This document shows positions 50,965 through 58,973 of a stretch of 64,000 nt of DNA, piece by piece. This stretch comes from an uncultured Paracoccaceae bacterium. Its GTDB lineage: Bacteria; Pseudomonadota; Alphaproteobacteria; Rhodobacterales; Rhodobacteraceae. The notes beneath the pieces are model-generated. The model was not told where the DNA came from. It ran no database searches and saw only the letters and a list, made by a program, of their open reading frames with translations. Within the stretch, counting starts at the first letter, position 1. Every line of letters starts with the position of its first letter. The DNA lies in NCBI GenBank assembly GCA_947498985.1, contig CANMMF010000015.1, positions 18,659-82,658 on the forward strand, read 5' to 3'. The translations under genes were made by a program, and so were the position numbers.

Positions 50965-51414
50965 ATGAAAGAATATTCCATCGGGCAGATGTCGCGCCGG
51001 ACGGGCGTGAAGGTCACGACGATCCGCTACTACGAAAGCCGAGGTCTGATACCGGCACCGGCGCGCACGACAGGCGGGCAGAGGCGCTACGATGAAGCGG
51101 CGCTCGAACGGCTCGCCTTCCTGCGCCACGCAAGGGAATTGGGCTTCGGTCTCGATGACATCGCCGATCTGATGGCACTGGCCGAAGTCCCGTCAAAGGA
51201 TTGCGCCCCCGCCCACGAAATTGCGCGGAAGCAGCTCGCGGCCGTGGACAGACGGTTGACCATTCTCGCGCAACTTCGCGAAGAGCTGGTGCGGATGGCC
51301 GACGCGGATGATCCAGGCCATGCAGGAAAGTGTCGCGTTATCGAGGTTCTGGGGGATCACAGGCTCTGCATCGGTGCGCACGACCTGCCAGACGAAACGT
51401 CGCAAATGCTGTGA
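50965..51414 (+). CDS. MerR-family metal regulator (CadR/ZntR-like)
   Basis: 149 residues. N-terminal HTH with TIRYYESRGLIP and GGQRRYDEAALERL, long dimer helix, and Cys at 80, 123 and 135, near the positions used by MerR, CadR and PbrR. As its neighbour is a CDF exporter, it probably senses Zn, Cd, Pb or Co rather than Hg. Divergent from the exporter across the 19-base-spacer promoter. Confidence 0.88.
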   Translation: MKEYSIGQMSRRTGVKVTTIRYYESRGLIPAPARTTGGQRRYDEAALERLAFLRHARELGFGLDDIADLMALAEVPSKDCAPAHEIARKQLAAVDRRLTILAQLREELVRMADADDPGHAGKCRVIEVLGDHRLCIGAHDLPDETSQML

Positions 51415-51415
51415 G

Positions 51416-51944
51416 TTATCGTCGCCGCGCCAACTCGCGATAGAGCGCGGGTGGAGAAACACCGATCTGATCCGCGTCCCTGATCCACTCGCCCTTCTCC
51501 GGCTCTCCGTGAAGGTCCAGCCATGCGTCCAGCCTGTCGGAGACGCGGCGCAGGCGCATTATCTCGATGCTTGCCCGCTGAGCCTGGACCTCTAGGGCGT
51601 GGGTTTGATAAGACTCAAAGCCTGCGTCCGGTTTATCTCGCAGTGCAGCCAAAAAATCGGCACGGGGCATGGTCGCAATTTGGGAAGGTGTGCGCGCAAC
51701 CGCATCGCAGTGGTAATTCGTGGCGAACAGGGAGGCTTCGGCCAACGCAGCGCCCGGCCGTCGCGATATGGAGGGTGAGTGACGTTCCGTCGTTCATCGG
51801 GCGTTCTAGCGCGACCATGCCTGATCGCACCAGATACATGGACCTCACCCGATCTTCCCGCCGGAACAGGACCGCTCCTTGCTCGAGCGCACGCAATGGC
51901 GCGCCATCAAATATATGCTGCCATTCAGACATGATAGAAATCAT
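51416..51944 (-). pseudogene. Crp/Fnr-family regulator with a frameshift
   Basis: The N-terminal part (HIFDGAPLRALEQGAVLFRR, then MYLVRSGMVALERPM and LTLHIATAGR) is the cyclic-nucleotide-binding-type fold. The rest (ALAEASLFATNYHC, DADQIGVSPPALYRELARR) continues in another frame; an extra A near 51749 (forward strand) restores the join. Complete, it would be a regulator of about 175 residues. It is either a pseudogene or a sequencing error. The palindrome ATGAT-AGAA-ATCAT at 51931-51944, close to a Crp/Fnr half-site pair, lies at its start. Confidence 0.7.
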
Positions 51945-51999
51945 ACGCGCATTCGGACACATCCGGTAGGGTACGATGAAACTCAAGTGAGGAACGGGA

Positions 52000-52587
52000 A
52001 TGAAATTGAACGTGATCCTGGCTGCAACGGCCATTTTTGGCGGCGCGGCCATTGCATTGGCGCAAACGATGCACACCGATCATGATGCAGGGATGGATCA
52101 TGCCGCACATGGTCCGGCTGACACTGCCGACCGTGGAGTTCTGACCGAACCGGGTCAGGGCGCGTTCGCGGCGCTCTCCGAAGTCGTGCGGGTGCTGGAA
52201 GCCGATGCCGACACGGACTGGTCTCGGGTCGATCTCGCGGGGCTACGGGCACATCTGGTCGATATGGACCGGCTCGTGTCGGATGCTGTCGTGACGGAAA
52301 CGGACCTGCTGGACGGGTTGTTGATGATGGCGACCGGCGATTTGGAAACGATTGCCACGCTTCGCCGCATGGTTCCGGCCCATGCCGCGCAACTCGCACG
52401 GGATGATCGCTGGACAGTGGACGCGGCCGAAGTCGAAACCGGTGTCGAGTTGCGCGTCACCAGCGACGATCCGGCCGTTGTTGCCCGGATTAGGGGCTTG
52501 GGCTTCTTCGGATTGATGGCGAGCCAGGATCATCATCGCGAACATCATCTGATGATGGCGGTTGGGGACGATGCGCACGCGCATTGA
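52000..52587 (+). CDS. Secreted His/Met-rich protein of the metal region
   Basis: 195 residues with a signal peptide (LAATAIFGGAAIALAQ). The mature N-terminus (MHTDHDAGMDHAAHG) and the C-terminus (DHHREHHLMMAVGDDAHAH) are rich in His and Met, suggesting copper or other metal binding in the periplasm. The middle is helical, followed by VELRVTSDDPAVVARIRGLG near the end. No family known to me. Divergent from the broken Crp gene; GAGGAACGGGA precedes the ATG. Confidence 0.7.
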   Translation: MKLNVILAATAIFGGAAIALAQTMHTDHDAGMDHAAHGPADTADRGVLTEPGQGAFAALSEVVRVLEADADTDWSRVDLAGLRAHLVDMDRLVSDAVVTETDLLDGLLMMATGDLETIATLRRMVPAHAAQLARDDRWTVDAAEVETGVELRVTSDDPAVVARIRGLGFFGLMASQDHHREHHLMMAVGDDAHAH

Positions 52588-52633
52588 CGCCCGCGACAGG
52601 ATGTATCGCGGCTTGCAGCTTGCAAATATCCTC

Positions 52634-52650
52634 ATACCCCATGTAGGTAT
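52634..52650. promoter_or_regulatory. CsoR-type operator, site 1
   Basis: ATACCCCATGTAGGTAT; it differs from site 2 (57411-57427, ATACCCCATATGGGTAT) at two or three positions. The arms ATACC and GGTAT are typical of CsoR operators. It lies five bases before the ATG at 52656, over a possible -10. Confidence 0.6.
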
Positions 52651-52655
52651 GTGCC

Positions 52656-52970
52656 ATGACTTTGATCCGGCTTTTTCTTGTTGTCTTGGTTGCGCTGTCC
52701 GCTTCGATCTCCGGGGCGATGGATGCGGGCCATGCGGCTGTCGTCGAGCATAGCCACGTTGCGATGGATGAAGTGGCCGGCGATCAGCCGGTCTGCTGTT
52801 CAGAAAGCTCTGAGCGCTCCCAGACCTGCCATGCGCTTCCCGCGCTGCTTCCCGGTGCAGGCCACCATGACGACGCCTCTGCGAGGTGCGAGGATGTCTT
52901 CGTCGTCGCAAGCCTGCTGCTAACGGGCATCGAGCCGTCCGGCCCTCTCGACCCGCCCCGCGTTGCGTGA
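52656..52970 (+). CDS. Small secreted protein with Cys pair in the copper region
   Basis: 104 residues. Signal peptide (LIRLFLVVLVALSASISGAM), then a His-containing segment (HAAVVEHSHVAMDE) and CCSESSERSQTCHALP. It resembles short DUF2946-like copper-region proteins, but the match is weak. Starts directly behind a CsoR-type operator and leads the copper operon. Its proximity to the predicted -10 might even make the message leaderless. Confidence 0.6.
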   Translation: MTLIRLFLVVLVALSASISGAMDAGHAAVVEHSHVAMDEVAGDQPVCCSESSERSQTCHALPALLPGAGHHDDASARCEDVFVVASLLLTGIEPSGPLDPPRVA

Positions 52971-53061
52971 TGCCTGCCGCGTTCCCCGTATCGCGGTCCC
53001 TTCGTTGCAATCACACCAGAACGGGCAGAGCCCGTGCGTATTCCTGTCGAGAGGAAAAGAC

Positions 53062-53556
53062 ATGAAATTTATCAAGACACTACTCGCCTTCACCCCTGCC
53101 GCAGCACTTTCGCTTGGCCTCGCCTCCTTCGGCGCGGTCGGTATGGCCCATGCCGACAATCATTCCGGTATGGCCGATCACGGCACGATGCACGTGACCA
53201 AAAGCCCGACCTGCGGCTGTTGCGGTGCCTGGGTCGCCCTGGCCCGCGAGGAAGGCTACGACATCGAGGTCACGGACACCCGCGATGTCACCAGCATAAA
53301 GCTGGAAAACGATGTGCCGGGCACGATGTGGTCCTGCCATACCGCAATGATCGACGGCTATGTAGTCGAAGGCCATGTGCCGTTCGCAGCCCTTGCCAAG
53401 CTGCTAGAAGAACGTCCCGAGATTGACGGGATCGCGGTCCCCGGAATGCCCGGCGGCTCGCCCGGTATGGGGAACGACCCGACCGCGCAGTATGATGTGC
53501 TGGCCTTCGGTGGCGACACCGGTGAGGGCGAGGTCTTCTATCAGGCCGGTCTGTGA
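53062..53556 (+). CDS. DUF411 metal-binding protein
   Basis: 164 residues from the ATG at 53062, after GAGAGGAAA. Signal peptide (FTPAAALSLGLASFGAVGMA). The domain is plain: VTKSPTCGCCGAWVALARE, SIKLENDVPG, SCHTAMIDGYVVEGHVP. DUF411 proteins bind copper or other metals in the periplasm. Stop overlaps the cytochrome start (GTGA). Confidence 0.88.
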   Translation: MKFIKTLLAFTPAAALSLGLASFGAVGMAHADNHSGMADHGTMHVTKSPTCGCCGAWVALAREEGYDIEVTDTRDVTSIKLENDVPGTMWSCHTAMIDGYVVEGHVPFAALAKLLEERPEIDGIAVPGMPGGSPGMGNDPTAQYDVLAFGGDTGEGEVFYQAGL

Positions 53557-54017
53557 ACCGGACTATGGCGCTCGGTCTGGGGACAGCGGTTCTTGCGGGA
53601 GCCGCTGTCCTCGCCTTCGGGTGGAGAACCTCGGCACCGGCCCAGACCGTGCTGATGCCATCCGACCCGGACGTGGTGGCCCTTGGACAGACGATCTACG
53701 CCGAGAACTGCGCGTCTTGCCACGGTGCGAACCTCGAAGGTCAGCCGAACTGGCGGTCGCCCGGCCCGGATGGGCGGCTTCCCGCGCCGCCCCACGATGA
53801 GACCGGACATACGTGGCACCATAACGGCGACACGCTGTTCCGGCTGACCAAATACGGCACCGGCGCTCTGATCGGCGATCCCGACTACGAATCCAACATG
53901 CCCACTTATGAGGGCGTTCTGACGGACGACGAGATCATCGCCGTCCTCAGCTACATTAAATCGACATGGCCGCAGGCAATTCGCGAACGCCATGACGAAA
54001 TGGAGAACAGACAATGA
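53553..54017 (+). CDS. c-type cytochrome
   Basis: 154 residues from GTG. One N-terminal membrane segment or signal (LGLGTAVLAGAAVLAFGW), then the heme motif C53-A-S-C56-H57 and a Met ligand in SNMPTYEGVLTDDEI. A class I cytochrome c likely facing the periplasm. In a copper cluster it could accept electrons from the multicopper oxidase or oxidise Cu(I) (inference). Overlaps copC by four bases. Confidence 0.88.
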   Translation: MNRTMALGLGTAVLAGAAVLAFGWRTSAPAQTVLMPSDPDVVALGQTIYAENCASCHGANLEGQPNWRSPGPDGRLPAPPHDETGHTWHHNGDTLFRLTKYGTGALIGDPDYESNMPTYEGVLTDDEIIAVLSYIKSTWPQAIRERHDEMENRQ

Positions 54018-54358
54018 AGCAAATTATTCTGGCCCTTGCGGCCGCACTGGGGACCGCGACAGCCGCACTGGCCCATTCGAAAGCCGAAGACACGACCCCG
54101 GCGAACGGGGCAACCGTCGAAACGGTCGAGGCTATCGAACTGCGCTTCGATGATCCAATGCGTGTCACCGCCATTAGCCTAAGCGGTCCTGACGGAGAAC
54201 TGGACGTCACCCGCGAAACCGGCCTCGATCCAGTGACGGAGTTTCGGGCCATGCCGCCCGAAGATGTGCCCGCCGGGGCCTACACCGTAGATTGGCGTGG
54301 GCTGTCTTCTGACGGCCATCCGATGCAGGGCAGCTTCGACTTCACAGTTGCGGACTGA
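54014..54358 (+). CDS. copC: CopC copper-binding protein
   Basis: 114 residues with a signal peptide cut before HSKAED, which puts the Cu(II)-binding His at the mature N-terminus, as in CopC. TTPANGATVETVEAIELRFD and the C-terminal SDGHPMQGSFDFTV complete the family pattern. Periplasmic copper carrier, partner of CopD. Confidence 0.9.
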   Translation: MKQIILALAAALGTATAALAHSKAEDTTPANGATVETVEAIELRFDDPMRVTAISLSGPDGELDVTRETGLDPVTEFRAMPPEDVPAGAYTVDWRGLSSDGHPMQGSFDFTVAD

Positions 54359-54361
54359 CCG

Positions 54362-55240
54362 TTGGACGGGCTGGCCCCTATAGACGGTTGGGCGCTTTTG
54401 GCAATCCTCGCGAAAGCTGCTGGATATGCAGCGGCGCTGGTTGCCATGGGCGGGCCGCTCTTCGTCGCGGTCTTTAGATTTGCGCCGGATGACGTGCTGC
54501 GCCTCGCGCGAAAGCTCGCTGTGATCGCGGCGCTGCTCGGTCTCGCCGTGCTGGCACTGCGCTTCGGTATCCGGTCTGCCCGCATTTCGGGCATGGGCTT
54601 TGAGGGCGCGGTCGATCCCATAATGCTCGGTCTCGTCTGGGACAGCCCGCTCGGCACGGCGGCGCTCTGGCGTGGGGCGGGTGAACTGCTGATCCTCGCT
54701 GTGCTGATCGAGGGGACCTTCGGCCTGACGGCAAGCCTTCTAGGCGCTTTGCTGGTGGCTGTATCCTACACGCTGGTGGGCCATTCGCTTGGTGATCCGC
54801 GCTGGCTTCTCGCGGCCCTCGTGGGTGTGCATCTGCTGGCTGCGGCCTTCTGGATCGGCGCTCTGGCACCTTTGCATCGCGCGGCGGGCCTGACCGGCTG
54901 TGCGGCCCTGCTGCACCGCTTCGGCACGATTGCCAGCGGGACAGTGGCGATCCTCGTCCTCGTTGGCCTGACCTTTGCCTGGCTCATGATCGGCTCGTTC
55001 GGCGGCTTGTTCGGGACCGCCTATGGCTGGACGCTGATTGCCAAGATCATCGTCGTCACCGGGCTTTTGGGGCTGGCCGCAAATAACAAGCTCGGGCTCG
55101 TGCCCGCTCTCGCCTCCGGCGATCCGACGGCTTCCACTAACCTGCGCCGCTCAATCCGCATGGAAATCATCGCAGTCGCCCTGATCCTGCTGGCGACAGC
55201 CACTCTGACCTCAATCACCACGCCCCCGGTGAACCTGTGA
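54362..55240 (+). CDS. copD: CopD copper-transport membrane protein
   Basis: 292 residues from a TTG three bases after the copC stop. About eight membrane helices; the CopD core reads YTLVGHSLGDPRWLLAALVG, LLAAAFWIGALAPL and FGTIASGTVAILVLVGLTF. Believed to move copper across the inner membrane with CopC. Stop overlaps the oxidase start (GTGA). Confidence 0.87.
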   Translation: MDGLAPIDGWALLAILAKAAGYAAALVAMGGPLFVAVFRFAPDDVLRLARKLAVIAALLGLAVLALRFGIRSARISGMGFEGAVDPIMLGLVWDSPLGTAALWRGAGELLILAVLIEGTFGLTASLLGALLVAVSYTLVGHSLGDPRWLLAALVGVHLLAAAFWIGALAPLHRAAGLTGCAALLHRFGTIASGTVAILVLVGLTFAWLMIGSFGGLFGTAYGWTLIAKIIVVTGLLGLAANNKLGLVPALASGDPTASTNLRRSIRMEIIAVALILLATATLTSITTPPVNL

Positions 55241-56682
55241 CTGGAAAACCGAAGATGACAAATATCTCACGACGCACATTTCTGACTGGCGCTGCCGCAC
55301 TTTGCGGGACGACATTTCTGCCTCGCTCGACATTGGCTGATACTGCTCTGCCGGTCCTGCGGGCCGCGCCCTCCACGGCACAGCTCGCCCCCGCCGGATA
55401 CCCAGCCACGCCGGTCTGGGCCTACGCGACAGAGGGCGCGGGCGTGATCCCCGGCCCTGAAATCCGCGTCACAGCGGGCGAGCGTGTCCGGCACCGGCTG
55501 GTCAACGATCTGCCGCAACCGACCGCCGTTCACTGGCACGGCATCCGCATCTCAAACGCGATGGACGGAGCCGCGCCGTTGACGCAGGCCCCGGTGCCGC
55601 CGGGCGAGAGTTTCGACTATGACTTCGTGGCCCCCGATCCCGGCACTTACTGGTATCACTCCCACGACAGAGGTTTCGAACAAGTAGCAAGAGGGCTGGC
55701 AGGTCCCCTGATCGTGGAGGACAATGACCCGTGGCTCGGCGAGCCAAGTGCGGCGACCCGCGAATTGACGCTGGTTCTCGATGACTGGTTGCTCGACGCA
55801 GACGCAGCGATTGTCGAAGACCGCTGGGACGATCTTCATGCCGCTGCCCATGATGGAAGAATGGGCAACACGGTCACGGTCAACGGCAGGGCCTATCCCG
55901 ATCTGGACATGCGACCGGGCGAGCGCGTGCGTCTGCGTCTTATAAACACCGCGACTGCACGGGTCATGCCCTTGGCCATGCCGGGTCTCTCGTCACGCCT
56001 CATTGCTCTGGACGGGCATCCGGTTCCGCCGCGCGACGTCGAAACGATCCTGCTAGGACCGGCGCAGCGGGCGGATGTGGTCATGGACATGCCGCTAGAC
56101 CCTGAGACGGAAACGGCCCTGCTTCTCGATCCCGGCAACGGAGAATGGGTCGATGTCGCGGCCTTCGTTGCGACAGGTGAACCACTTGCACCTGTGGAGG
56201 GTGAAGTGCGGCCGCTCCCCGCATGGAGCACCCTTCCGGTCCCAGATTTATCCGATCCGCAGCGCGAGGTGCTGCTGATGGAAGGCGGGGCGATGCGCGG
56301 GATGCTCGAAACCCGATACCGGGGCGAGGTCATGGATTTTCGTAAGCTGGCCTCGAACGGCATGGTTTGGGCCTTCAACGGCGTGGCGCACGGGATGGAC
56401 GCGCCGATGTTCCGCACTGCGTTGGGCCGGACGGTGCATTTGGAAATGACCAACCGCTCCGTGTTCCCGCACGCCATCCACCTGCACGGCCATCACTTCG
56501 AGGTTCTGACCCGCAGCGGTGCCCTGAACACGCCGGGCGACGTGCGCGATACCGTTCTGATCGGGGCGGACGAAACGCTGGAAATCGCGTTCGTCGCGGA
56601 CAATCCGGGACAGTGGATGCTGCATTGTCATATGCTCTCGCATCAGGCGTCGGGCATGATGGGCTGGTTCGAGGTCGCGTGA
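55237..56682 (+). CDS. Multicopper oxidase (CopA/CueO-like)
   Basis: 481 residues from GTG. A Tat signal (SRRTFLTGAAALCG) sends it folded to the periplasm. All copper motifs are present: HWHG, YWYHSH, HAIHLHGHHF and HCHMLSH. Such enzymes oxidise toxic Cu(I). A short Met-poor form compared with CueO. Overlaps both neighbours by four bases, in an operon with CopCD. Confidence 0.92.
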   Translation: MTGKPKMTNISRRTFLTGAAALCGTTFLPRSTLADTALPVLRAAPSTAQLAPAGYPATPVWAYATEGAGVIPGPEIRVTAGERVRHRLVNDLPQPTAVHWHGIRISNAMDGAAPLTQAPVPPGESFDYDFVAPDPGTYWYHSHDRGFEQVARGLAGPLIVEDNDPWLGEPSAATRELTLVLDDWLLDADAAIVEDRWDDLHAAAHDGRMGNTVTVNGRAYPDLDMRPGERVRLRLINTATARVMPLAMPGLSSRLIALDGHPVPPRDVETILLGPAQRADVVMDMPLDPETETALLLDPGNGEWVDVAAFVATGEPLAPVEGEVRPLPAWSTLPVPDLSDPQREVLLMEGGAMRGMLETRYRGEVMDFRKLASNGMVWAFNGVAHGMDAPMFRTALGRTVHLEMTNRSVFPHAIHLHGHHFEVLTRSGALNTPGDVRDTVLIGADETLEIAFVADNPGQWMLHCHMLSHQASGMMGWFEVA

Positions 56683-57083
56683 CGGTCTGGGGTCCCCTTC
56701 TGGCCGGGGTCGGTCTCGGCGGCGTCACGGTGGCGCTGATGGCAATCGGCGGTGTAATGAACCAGCGCGGAACCTGGGCCACCATCATGGTGGCCATCGC
56801 GTCCTTCTACGTGGTTTTCGCGATCCAGACCAGGGATACTCTTGAAATCGTCGTCCATACCGGTCTCGCGGCGGGCTTCGTGGCTCTGGCGATCATCGGC
56901 GCGCGCACCTCGTCCTGGATACTCGCCGCAGCTCTGCTGGGGCACGGGATATTCGATGTGTTCGCCGGATCGGTCATCTCCAATCCCGCGCCGGGATGGT
57001 GGGGGCCGTTCTGCCTCGGGATAGACGTGGTGCTGGCATTGGCGCTCGCCGCGATGCTTTGGCGCGGGCAGGTGCTCGATTGA
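56679..57083 (+). CDS. Integral membrane protein, last gene of the copper operon
   Basis: 134 residues from GTG overlapping the oxidase stop (GTGA); the long open frame starting at 56367 is a shadow of the oxidase gene. Four to five helices: GPLLAGVGLGGVTVALMAIG, TWATIMVAIASFYVVFAI, GLAAGFVALAIIGAR, CLGIDVVLALALAAMLW. No metal motif. Possibly a copper or disulfide accessory. Convergent with csoR, seven bases apart. Confidence 0.75.
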   Translation: MTVWGPLLAGVGLGGVTVALMAIGGVMNQRGTWATIMVAIASFYVVFAIQTRDTLEIVVHTGLAAGFVALAIIGARTSSWILAAALLGHGIFDVFAGSVISNPAPGWWGPFCLGIDVVLALALAAMLWRGQVLD

Positions 57084-57089
57084 GAAAAG

Positions 57090-57362
57090 CTACCGCGACG
57101 CCTTCTGCAAGAGCCCGATCAGCTCGTCGAACTTGGCGCGCTGTTCCTCCGGGTCGCCGCTTTCAATCGCTGACTCGACGCAATGCTCGGCGTGGTTCTC
57201 CAGCACCAGCTTTTCGACACCCAGCACGGCCGACCGGATCGCGGCCGTCTGCGCCAGGATGTCCATACAGTAGCGGTCGCTCTCGACCATCTTGGCGACA
57301 CCACGCACCTGTCCTTCAAGCCGCGACAGGCGGTCCAGCGTCTTTTCCTTGTTGGCCTTCAT
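57090..57362 (-). CDS. csoR: CsoR-family copper-sensing repressor
   Basis: 90 residues from ATG at 57362; the longer frame runs into the operator. Helical DUF156 protein: RLSRLEGQVRGVAKMVESDR, YCMDILAQTAAIRSA, LENHAEHCV. The Cu(I) ligands C32, H57 and C61 have the same spacing as C36, H61 and C65 of Mycobacterium CsoR. It should bind the operators at 57410 and 52634 and leave them when loaded with copper. Confidence 0.9.
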   Translation of the reverse strand: MKANKEKTLDRLSRLEGQVRGVAKMVESDRYCMDILAQTAAIRSAVLGVEKLVLENHAEHCVESAIESGDPEEQRAKFDELIGLLQKASR

Positions 57363-57409
57363 GCGGCGGCGCTCCCTTTCTTGGAACCATAGGGCTGACA
57401 TTCCAGTTA

Positions 57410-57428
57410 TATACCCCATATGGGTATA
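57410..57428. promoter_or_regulatory. CsoR-type operator, site 2
   Basis: Perfect palindrome TATACCC-CATAT-GGGTATA between csoR and the divergent DUF305 gene; -35-like CTGACA at 57395 and CATATG at 57417 would place it on the -10. Matches site 1 at 52634-52650. Confidence 0.78.
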
Positions 57429-57443
57429 TTGAAGAGACAGACA

Positions 57444-58007
57444 ATGGCACATCAGGACAACACTACAATGGTTTCACACGACAAGCACCACGATAGCGAG
57501 ACGGGCAAAGGCGGCGGCTATGGCCGTTTCTTCGCGATGATCGGCACCTCGACGGTGGTGATGTATGGCCTGATGTATCTCAACACCTACGCGCTCGATC
57601 ACGTTTTCTTCTCGCAAACGCGGATGTGGATGGCGCTTTACATGGGTGGGATGATGGCAATCATCATGCTGGCTTTCATGCTCGGCATGTATTCCAACCG
57701 GAAAACCAACATCGCGATCTTCGCTGGCGCAGCCATCGCCTTTGCCGCCGGTGTCTATCTCGTCCGGTCGCAGGACACGGTGGGCGATGTCGCATGGATG
57801 AAGGCGATGATCCCGCACCATTCCATCGCGATCCTGACCAGCGAACGGGCGAACATTTCCGACCCGCGCGTCCGCGCGCTGGCCGATGCGATCATCGAGG
57901 CGCAGCGCAGCGAGATCGAGGAGATGAAACTCTACATCGCGGATATCGAGGCCAATGGGGACGCGGCTCCCGGCACGGATCGTGTCGAAGTCAGCCCTCA
58001 AAACTGA
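57444..58007 (+). CDS. DUF305 protein with membrane anchor
   Basis: 187 residues from the ATG at 57444 (an ATG at 57420 lies within the operator). His-rich N-terminus (HDKHHDSETG), three membrane helices (FFAMIGTSTVVMYGLMYL, MWMALYMGGMMAIIMLAFML, AIFAGAAIAFAAGVYLV), then a DUF305 core: WMKAMIPHHSIAILTSERA with the paired His, and DAIIEAQRSEIEEM. DUF305 proteins are ferritin-like or metal-binding and frequent near copper genes. Confidence 0.85.
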   Translation: MAHQDNTTMVSHDKHHDSETGKGGGYGRFFAMIGTSTVVMYGLMYLNTYALDHVFFSQTRMWMALYMGGMMAIIMLAFMLGMYSNRKTNIAIFAGAAIAFAAGVYLVRSQDTVGDVAWMKAMIPHHSIAILTSERANISDPRVRALADAIIEAQRSEIEEMKLYIADIEANGDAAPGTDRVEVSPQN

Positions 58008-58031
58008 AGATAGATTTAAAAGAGCAATGAC

Positions 58032-58163
58032 ATGATGAACGAAGATCAAATGATGGACGGAAGCGGTTGGATGATGGGCGGTATGGGTTTGATTTCCCTG
58101 CTCGTGATCGTCTTTCTGATCGCCGGTATCGTCTATTTCATCCGCAACTCTCGCGGACGCTGA
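58032..58163 (+). CDS. 43-residue Met-rich membrane peptide
   Basis: Frame beginning MMNEDQMMDGSGWMMGGMG, then one membrane helix (ISLLVIVFLIAGIVYFI) and a basic end. Nine of its first 18 residues are Met or Gly; Met clusters bind Cu(I). It lies 24 bases after the DUF305 gene and 18 before the next. AAAGAG precedes the ATG. Similar single-helix proteins occur next to copper genes, as I recall. Confidence 0.65.
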   Translation: MMNEDQMMDGSGWMMGGMGLISLLVIVFLIAGIVYFIRNSRGR

Positions 58164-58181
58164 GCGCAAGGAGACTATGAC

Positions 58182-58973
58182 ATGCCGAAGGACACCCGCG
58201 ACGTCGCAGACGTAACGACCGATCCCGGAACTGCCGCCACCGGAAAGACCGCCGTTCTCTACCGCATGGCACTGCCGAACCATCTGTGTCCGGCGGGCCA
58301 AAAGGCGCGCTGGCTTCTGAAGTCCAAGGGTTATGATGTCGATGATCGCCTGTTCCGCGAACGCCCAGAGGTCGATGCCTTCAAGGAAGAATTCGACGTT
58401 CCCACGACACCGCAGGTGTGGATCGAGGGTGAGCGGGTCGGCGGCTATGACGCCCTGCGCCAGAAGCTGACCGGCCATGACCCGGATGCGACGACCTACA
58501 AACCGGTGATCTACCTCTTCGCGGTGGCCGCCGCGACAGCGCTTGCGCTGTCCATCGGCTTTCTCGGCACGATCTCGTGGCATACACTCGGATGGTTCAT
58601 CTCCGTCTCGATGATCCTGCTGGGGATGCAGAAACTCCGCGATATAGAGAGTTTCACGACGATGTTCCTCAACTACGACCTGCTCGCGCGCAAGTGGGTG
58701 CCGTATGCCTATGTTTATCCATGGGTCGAGACGGGGGCGGGTATCCTGATGACGGGTATGCTGCTGACCTGGCTTGCCGCCCCTGCGGCGCTTTTTATCG
58801 CCACGGTGGGTGCTGCCAGCGTGTTCAAGGCCGTCTACATCGACAAGCGCGAACTGAAATGCGCCTGCGTGGGCGGAGGCGCGAACGTGCCGCTTGGGTT
58901 CGTAAGCCTTGCCGAAAACCTGATGATGATGGGAATGGCCATCGTCATGTTGGTCAGACTGATTGTTGGCTGA
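58182..58973 (+). CDS. Glutaredoxin fused to a MauE-like membrane domain
   Basis: 263 residues. Residues 20-100 are a glutaredoxin fold with a monothiol site (PNHLCPAGQKARW) and the TTPQVWIEGERVGGYDAL segment that forms the cis-Pro glutathione groove. Residues 105-263 form four helices (IYLFAVAAATALALSIGF, LGWFISVSMILLGMQKL, LMTGMLLTWLAAPAALFI) as in MauE/DoxX-like proteins, with a CAC motif in ELKCACVGGG. It may supply reducing power across the membrane. Shares a base with the DsbA-like gene stop/start (TGATG). Confidence 0.82.
   Translation: MPKDTRDVADVTTDPGTAATGKTAVLYRMALPNHLCPAGQKARWLLKSKGYDVDDRLFRERPEVDAFKEEFDVPTTPQVWIEGERVGGYDALRQKLTGHDPDATTYKPVIYLFAVAAATALALSIGFLGTISWHTLGWFISVSMILLGMQKLRDIESFTTMFLNYDLLARKWVPYAYVYPWVETGAGILMTGMLLTWLAAPAALFIATVGAASVFKAVYIDKRELKCACVGGGANVPLGFVSLAENLMMMGMAIVMLVRLIVG

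Noticed and set aside
49365..51017. 550-codon - strand open frame
   Set aside because: Its Arg-rich first part is the wrong frame of the CDF exporter; only the last 197 residues are a real gene.
56367..57083. Longer + frame for the last copper-operon gene
   Set aside because: The first 100 residues are a shadow of the multicopper oxidase; the GTG overlapping the oxidase stop is a better start.
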